Shown piece by piece: positions 60,392 through 64,000 of a DNA stretch of 64,000 nucleotides (position 1 is its first letter; every line of letters starts with the position of its first letter). Position numbers and translations under genes: made by a program. The notes below the pieces were generated by a model. The model saw nothing but the letters and a program-made list of their open reading frames with translations, searched no databases and was not told where the DNA came from. The DNA lies in assembly GCF_003399445.1 (NCBI RefSeq), contig NZ_QUQO01000001.1:310001-374000 (forward strand), written 5' to 3'. Source of the DNA: Parvularcula marina (lineage in GTDB: Bacteria; Pseudomonadota; Alphaproteobacteria; Caulobacterales; Parvularculaceae).

Positions 60392-61282
60392 ATGAGTGTT
60401 ACGTCAAAATACATTCCGTTTGAAAGCGGCCATCCGGGCTTCAAGATTGCCTTAATGCCGCTCGACCCGGCGCAATGGATCGAGCCTGATGAGGGGCTGG
60501 GCGACCGGCTCTCTGAGAAAGCGCGGCTGGATGAGACAGCGCCGGACGAGGTCTTTCGCGCGAGTCCAGAGGCTGATGCCGCCCAGCGCGAAACTCTCCG
60601 TTTGCTGAGCAGATATCTGCTGGAGCATCACCCCTCCTTTTACTGGAAGGATGGCTCGGTCATTCATCTGCCGACGGCGAAACGGTGCATCGATCTTTCC
60701 TCCGGTGAGCCGCCGCTGAAACTCGCAGGGCAACTTGTCGATGATGATCTCTGCCTGATGATGCGTGACGAGGACGGTCGCTGGCGTCTGATGGCGGCGA
60801 GCCTGCACTTTCCTTCACACTGGTCACTGGGCGAGAAGTTCGGAAAGAGCATGGCCGAGATCCACACGCCCGTGCCGGCCTTCGTGGAAGAAATGAATAT
60901 GCGCGTCGCTCGCATCTTCGACAATCTGAGGCCTGAACAGCCGGTCTGGCGGCTCAACTGGTCACTGCATGACGAGCCGGGCCTTCATCTGTCGGGGCCG
61001 ACCGGCGGCCCGCGTTTCGCCGGGGTCGAGGGCGCGAGCCTTCTTGCCAAGGCCTTCCTGCGGGTCGAGCGCCAGACCCTCACAAAACTGCCCGAGACGG
61101 GCGCGATCCTTTTCACCATCAAGACCTATCAGGATCCCCTGCCTGCGCTTCTCACTCATGGCGGACCGGACATGGTGCAGGACCTTCACGCGGGCCTCAG
61201 CGCAATGAATGCGGATCAGCTTTCCTATAAGGGCCTAACCGACGCACGAGACCGGGTGCTGGCAGCGATCAGCGAGACCTAG
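60392..61282 (+). CDS. DUF3445 protein, heme-dependent oxidative N-demethylase-like
   Basis: The 296-residue protein matches DUF3445 (heme-dependent oxidative N-demethylase alpha-subunit family). Signatures are LMAASLHFPSHWSLGEKFGK, EIHTPVPAF and PVWRLNWSLHDEPGLHLSG. Characterised members bind heme in a PAS-like fold and oxidatively demethylate secondary amines such as dimethylamine, with ferredoxin-type reductase subunits. No such partner genes are next to it, so a stand-alone role is likely and function is inferred from the family only. The next gene, cysK, starts 69 bases further on. Confidence 0.85.
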   Translation: MSVTSKYIPFESGHPGFKIALMPLDPAQWIEPDEGLGDRLSEKARLDETAPDEVFRASPEADAAQRETLRLLSRYLLEHHPSFYWKDGSVIHLPTAKRCIDLSSGEPPLKLAGQLVDDDLCLMMRDEDGRWRLMAASLHFPSHWSLGEKFGKSMAEIHTPVPAFVEEMNMRVARIFDNLRPEQPVWRLNWSLHDEPGLHLSGPTGGPRFAGVEGASLLAKAFLRVERQTLTKLPETGAILFTIKTYQDPLPALLTHGGPDMVQDLHAGLSAMNADQLSYKGLTDARDRVLAAISET

Positions 61283-61351
61283 AGAAACTCTATAGGTCAT
61301 CAGCTATGCGTGATTGTGAGAGCGGGCCGGACGGGGCTAGATGCCTCCATC

Positions 61352-62335
61352 ATGGAATACAGCGACACCGTTCTTGGCCTCATCGGCAATACCCCGCTCG
61401 TCAAACTCCGCCGCGCGTCGGAGGAGACGGGCTGCACCATTCTCGGCAAGGCCGAGTTCCTGAACCCCGGCCAGTCGGTGAAAGACCGCGCAGCGCTCGG
61501 CATCATCGAAGCGGCCGAGGCCGCAGGCGAGTTGCAGCCCGGCGGGACCATCGTTGAGGGCACGGCCGGCAATACCGGTATCGGGCTTTGCCTCGTCGGC
61601 AAGACCAAGGGGTACACGGTCAAAATCGTCATGCCCCGGACCCAGAGCGAGGAGAAGAAAAACGCGATCCGCCTCCTCGGCGGTGAGCTGATTGAGGTCG
61701 ATGCGGTCCCTTACGCGAACCCGAACAATTACATCCATGTCTCCGAGCGGCTCGCGAAAGAGACCGAGAATGCGATCTGGGCGAACCAGTTCGACAATGT
61801 CGAGAACCGCAACGCCCATTACAAAACGACCGGGCCCGAGATCTGGGAGCAGACCGGCGGCAAGGTCGACGGCTTTATCTGCGCGGTTGGGTCAGGGGGC
61901 ACGCTGGGCGGGATATCCCGCGCGCTCAAAGAACGCGGCAACGTGAAGATCGGTCTCGCGGATCCCTTTGGCGCCAAACTCTATAGCTGGGTGAAGACCG
62001 GTGAGCTTGAGGCCGAAGGCGGCTCCGTCATGGAAGGGATCGGTCAGGGCCGGATCACGGCCAATGTTGAGGGCACCGAGATCGATGAGGCCTACCGGAT
62101 TTCCGATGCAGAGGCGCTCGAAATCCTCTTTGCTCTGACGACTGAGGAAGGCTTGTGCCTTGGCGGCTCCGCCGGGATCAATATTGCCGGGGCGATCGCG
62201 CTCGCAAAGGATCTGGGGCCCGGCCACACCATCGTCACCATGCTGTGTGATTACGGCAACCGCTATCAGTCCAAGCTCTATAATCCGGCATGGCTGACCG
62301 AAAAGGGCCTGCCGACGCCGTCCTGGCTGAGCTGA
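61352..62335 (+). CDS. cysK: Cysteine synthase A
   Basis: The enzyme makes cysteine from O-acetylserine and sulfide. From ATG 61352 (MEYSDTVLGLIGNTPLVKL, the family N-terminus) it has 327 residues. It contains the PLP lysine in NPGQSVKDRAALG, the substrate loop VEGTAGNTGIGLCLVG, and GSGGTLGGISRALKE for cofactor phosphate binding. It starts a run of four genes, cysK-csaA-GNAT-metC, with a 4-base gap and then two ATGA overlaps, that groups sulfur amino acid functions. Confidence 0.94.
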   Translation: MEYSDTVLGLIGNTPLVKLRRASEETGCTILGKAEFLNPGQSVKDRAALGIIEAAEAAGELQPGGTIVEGTAGNTGIGLCLVGKTKGYTVKIVMPRTQSEEKKNAIRLLGGELIEVDAVPYANPNNYIHVSERLAKETENAIWANQFDNVENRNAHYKTTGPEIWEQTGGKVDGFICAVGSGGTLGGISRALKERGNVKIGLADPFGAKLYSWVKTGELEAEGGSVMEGIGQGRITANVEGTEIDEAYRISDAEALEILFALTTEEGLCLGGSAGINIAGAIALAKDLGPGHTIVTMLCDYGNRYQSKLYNPAWLTEKGLPTPSWLS

Positions 62336-62339
62336 CCTT

Positions 62340-62711
62340 ATGCATCTGATCCATGATCCTGCGGCCCCTCCTCTGCCGATCGTCGAGTTTGACGAGTTCC
62401 TCAAACTCGATATCCGCGTCGGCACGGTGATCGAGGCGGCGGACTTCCCCGAAGCGCGCAAGCCAGCGCTCAAGCTGCAAATCGATTTCGGCGACGGCGT
62501 CGGGGTGAAGAAAAGCTCCGTGCAGATCACCGAGCACTATCAGCCGGAAGAGCTGATCGGCCGTCAGGTCATGGCCGTCGTCAATTTCGCGCCGCGTCAG
62601 ATCGGCCCGGTCCGCTCCGAAGTGCTGACACTGGGTTTTGCAGATCGCGACGGACACATTATCCTCGGGGGCGCCGACAAGCCTGTCCCGAATGGAGCCC
62701 GTCTCGCATGA
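62340..62711 (+). CDS. csaA: tRNA-binding domain protein CsaA
   Basis: The 123-residue protein is a free-standing tRNA-binding (OB-fold) domain: FDEFLKLDIRVGTVIEAADF, LKLQIDFGDG, SVQITEHYQPEELIGRQVMAVVNF and the ending GFADRDGHIILGGADKPVPNGARLA are CsaA hallmarks. CsaA has chaperone-like and tRNA-binding activity; the exact role is unclear. It starts 4 bases after cysK and overlaps the GNAT gene by ATGA. Confidence 0.93.
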   Translation: MHLIHDPAAPPLPIVEFDEFLKLDIRVGTVIEAADFPEARKPALKLQIDFGDGVGVKKSSVQITEHYQPEELIGRQVMAVVNFAPRQIGPVRSEVLTLGFADRDGHIILGGADKPVPNGARLA

Positions 62712-63253
62712 GTGCCAAGCAGATCACACGGTCCGCGCCCGAACGCCACAAGGTGACCATCACCTATCTGGAGCAGACGCGCCCGCCCCAGCCCCACGCC
62801 GTGGCGCGCCCGGCGGCGAATGTCGCGATCCTGCGTTGTGAGACCCCGCCGGTTGATTTCTACCGTCATCTCTACAACGCCGTTGGCGAGCCGCATAAAT
62901 GGGTCAGCCGCCGTTATCTTGAGGATGATATCCTCAAAACCCTGATCCATGCCGAGACGGTCAGGATTTACGTTCTTTACACTGATGGATGGCCGGCTGG
63001 CTTTGCCGAGATAGATCTCGCAAAGCCGGAGACTCCTGTTATCCGCTTTTACGGCATCGTGCCGGAAGCCCAGCGCCAGGGTCTTGGCCGCTGGTTCTTC
63101 CATGAAATTCTGGGGCTGATCTGGGCGGAGGGACCGAAATCCGTCCGTATCGATACCTGTTCAATGGACAGCCCTTCCGCCCTCCGGCTCTATCAGCGGG
63201 CCGGTTTCGACGTAATTGGCCAGGAGGCTGGCCTGATTGAGTGGTATGGATGA
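62708..63253 (+). CDS. GNAT-family N-acetyltransferase
   Basis: The 181-residue protein has GNAT motifs: WVSRRYLEDDILKTLI, GWPAGFAEIDLAKPE, FYGIVPEAQRQGLGRWFFHEI (the QRQGLG acetyl-CoA loop) and ALRLYQRAGFDVIGQE. The substrate is unknown. It is linked by ATGA overlaps to csaA upstream and metC downstream, so it is expressed with them. Confidence 0.9.
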   Translation: MSAKQITRSAPERHKVTITYLEQTRPPQPHAVARPAANVAILRCETPPVDFYRHLYNAVGEPHKWVSRRYLEDDILKTLIHAETVRIYVLYTDGWPAGFAEIDLAKPETPVIRFYGIVPEAQRQGLGRWFFHEILGLIWAEGPKSVRIDTCSMDSPSALRLYQRAGFDVIGQEAGLIEWYG

Positions 63254-64000
63254 AGGGACCGACAAAAGACGCCCATAAGGGCCGCCCGGCAGAAGGCGTC
63301 AGAATGGTCAACCCGGCGGTCGAGTGCGGCTCCACCGTTCTGTTTCCGGATTATGCGAGTTTTCGGGCGCAGAACCGCCCGTGGCATTATGGCCGGATGG
63401 GCACCCCGACGCATAAGGCGCTGGAAGAAAGCCTTGGCGAACTTGAAGGGGCCGAGCATGTCTCCCTGACGGGTTCAGGGCTTGCCGCCTGTACGCTTGC
63501 GATCCTCAGTGTCGTGAAGGAAGGCGGGCATCTGCTCGTCACCGACAGCGCCTATGAGCCGACCCGCGCCTTTTGCGATATCTATCTTAAATCGCTGGGC
63601 ATCGAGACAACCTATTTCGACCCGCATGCGGATGAAGCCGCGATAAGGGAGTTGGTCCGCCCGAATACGCAAGGCATATTCTGTGAATCGCCGGGCTCGC
63701 TGACCTTTGAGGTCCAGGACATCCCCGCCATCGTGCGCGGCGCAGGCGATATCCCCGTGATCGTCGATAATACCTATGGCGCAGGGGTTCACTACAAACC
63801 GCTGGAGCTGGGCGCGGCGATCAGCCTTCAGGCGCTGACAAAATATGTCGGCGGGCATTCGGACCTCCTTATGGGGGCCGTCATTACCCGGAAGGATCTG
63901 GCAACTGCCGTGCAGCGCACCGCGCGGGTGCTCGGCATCTCCGTTTCCGGCAAGGATGCCTCCCTCGCCCATCGAGGCCTGCGCACCCTTCACCGGCGGC
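63250..64000 (+). CDS. metC: Cystathionine beta-lyase, N-terminal part
   Basis: The frame starts at ATG 63250 (ATGA overlap with the GNAT gene) and is open to the window edge, giving the first 250 codons. The translation has the trans-sulfuration-enzyme features VNPAVECGSTVLFPDY, HYGRMGTPTHKALEESLGEL, VTDSAYEPTRAFCD, IVDNTYGAG and the PLP lysine in LQALTKYVGGHSDLLMG. The GRMGTPTHKAL form matches alphaproteobacterial cystathionine beta-lyase, which splits cystathionine to homocysteine, pyruvate and ammonia. Together with cysK it forms a sulfur amino acid unit. The C-terminal part is outside the window. Confidence 0.92.
   Translation, partial: MKGPTKDAHKGRPAEGVRMVNPAVECGSTVLFPDYASFRAQNRPWHYGRMGTPTHKALEESLGELEGAEHVSLTGSGLAACTLAILSVVKEGGHLLVTDSAYEPTRAFCDIYLKSLGIETTYFDPHADEAAIRELVRPNTQGIFCESPGSLTFEVQDIPAIVRGAGDIPVIVDNTYGAGVHYKPLELGAAISLQALTKYVGGHSDLLMGAVITRKDLATAVQRTARVLGISVSGKDASLAHRGLRTLHRR

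Noticed and set aside
1-64000. CRISPR arrays, insertion sequences, prophage genes, attachment sites or rRNA
   Set aside because: No spaced direct repeats, transposase, integrase or rRNA segments were seen on either strand.

Overview
The window reads as a chromosomal segment of a GC-rich alphaproteobacterium. Pointers are the yajC-secD-secF operon with an adjoining squalene/phytoene-synthase-like gene, the ATP-type PEP carboxykinase, the alphaproteobacterial style of the metC and CsaA proteins, and many ATGA/TGATG start-stop overlaps. A marine Caulobacterales/Parvularculales-type heterotroph is my guess; genus cannot be told from this sequence. No IS element, phage gene, CRISPR array or rRNA was seen; there is one tRNA (Lys-TTT).

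Layout. 1-9.5 kb is mostly household and metabolic: an MBL-fold hydrolase (cut by the left edge), a secreted unknown protein, a beta-lactamase-like serine hydrolase, a SnoaL-like lipoprotein, a sulfotransferase/class IV aminotransferase pair, pckA and a VWA protein. 9.6-30.2 kb is a hybrid PKS/NRPS cluster. Read from high to low coordinates it encodes a phosphopantetheinyl transferase, an FkbH-like loading protein fused to an ACP, a KS-AT, an ACP-aminotransferase-condensation protein, an A-T protein and a C-A-T protein. Both adenylation domains carry the same glycine-type pocket residues. A free type II thioesterase, two alpha/beta-hydrolase-fold proteins, a Wzx/MVF-type flippase, a family 4 glycosyltransferase and a Gfo/Idh/MocA-SDR fusion enzyme complete it. 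The co-linear prediction is a small 3-amino-4,5-dihydroxypentanoyl-Gly-Gly-like acyl peptide (or its lactyl-started analogue), perhaps glycosylated and flipped across the membrane.

30.3-31.4 kb is a GAF-GGDEF diguanylate cyclase. 31.5-40.8 kb is a four-gene operon: a secreted pentaheme cytochrome c, a lipoprotein with two GlcG/HbpS-like domains, a predicted outer-membrane beta-barrel, and a 1348-residue decaheme cytochrome fused to a C-terminal LVIVD-type beta-propeller. I read this as a candidate envelope electron-transfer or extracellular-reduction system that does not match the classical Mtr arrangement.

41-64 kb returns to mostly conserved genes: a large secreted unknown protein, tRNA-Lys, the sec operon, a PaaK-like ligase divergent from a methyltransferase, a heme-type TonB receptor divergent from a DUF6607-like lipoprotein with a Fur-like box between them, a GNAT, sucC without sucD, a GH3 glycosidase lipoprotein, mnmA, an aminotransferase, a DUF3445 (heme-dependent demethylase-like) protein, and a cysK-csaA-GNAT-metC run that leaves the right edge. 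Several clear intrinsic terminators separate these units. The two systems most worth study are the PKS/NRPS cluster and the multiheme operon.
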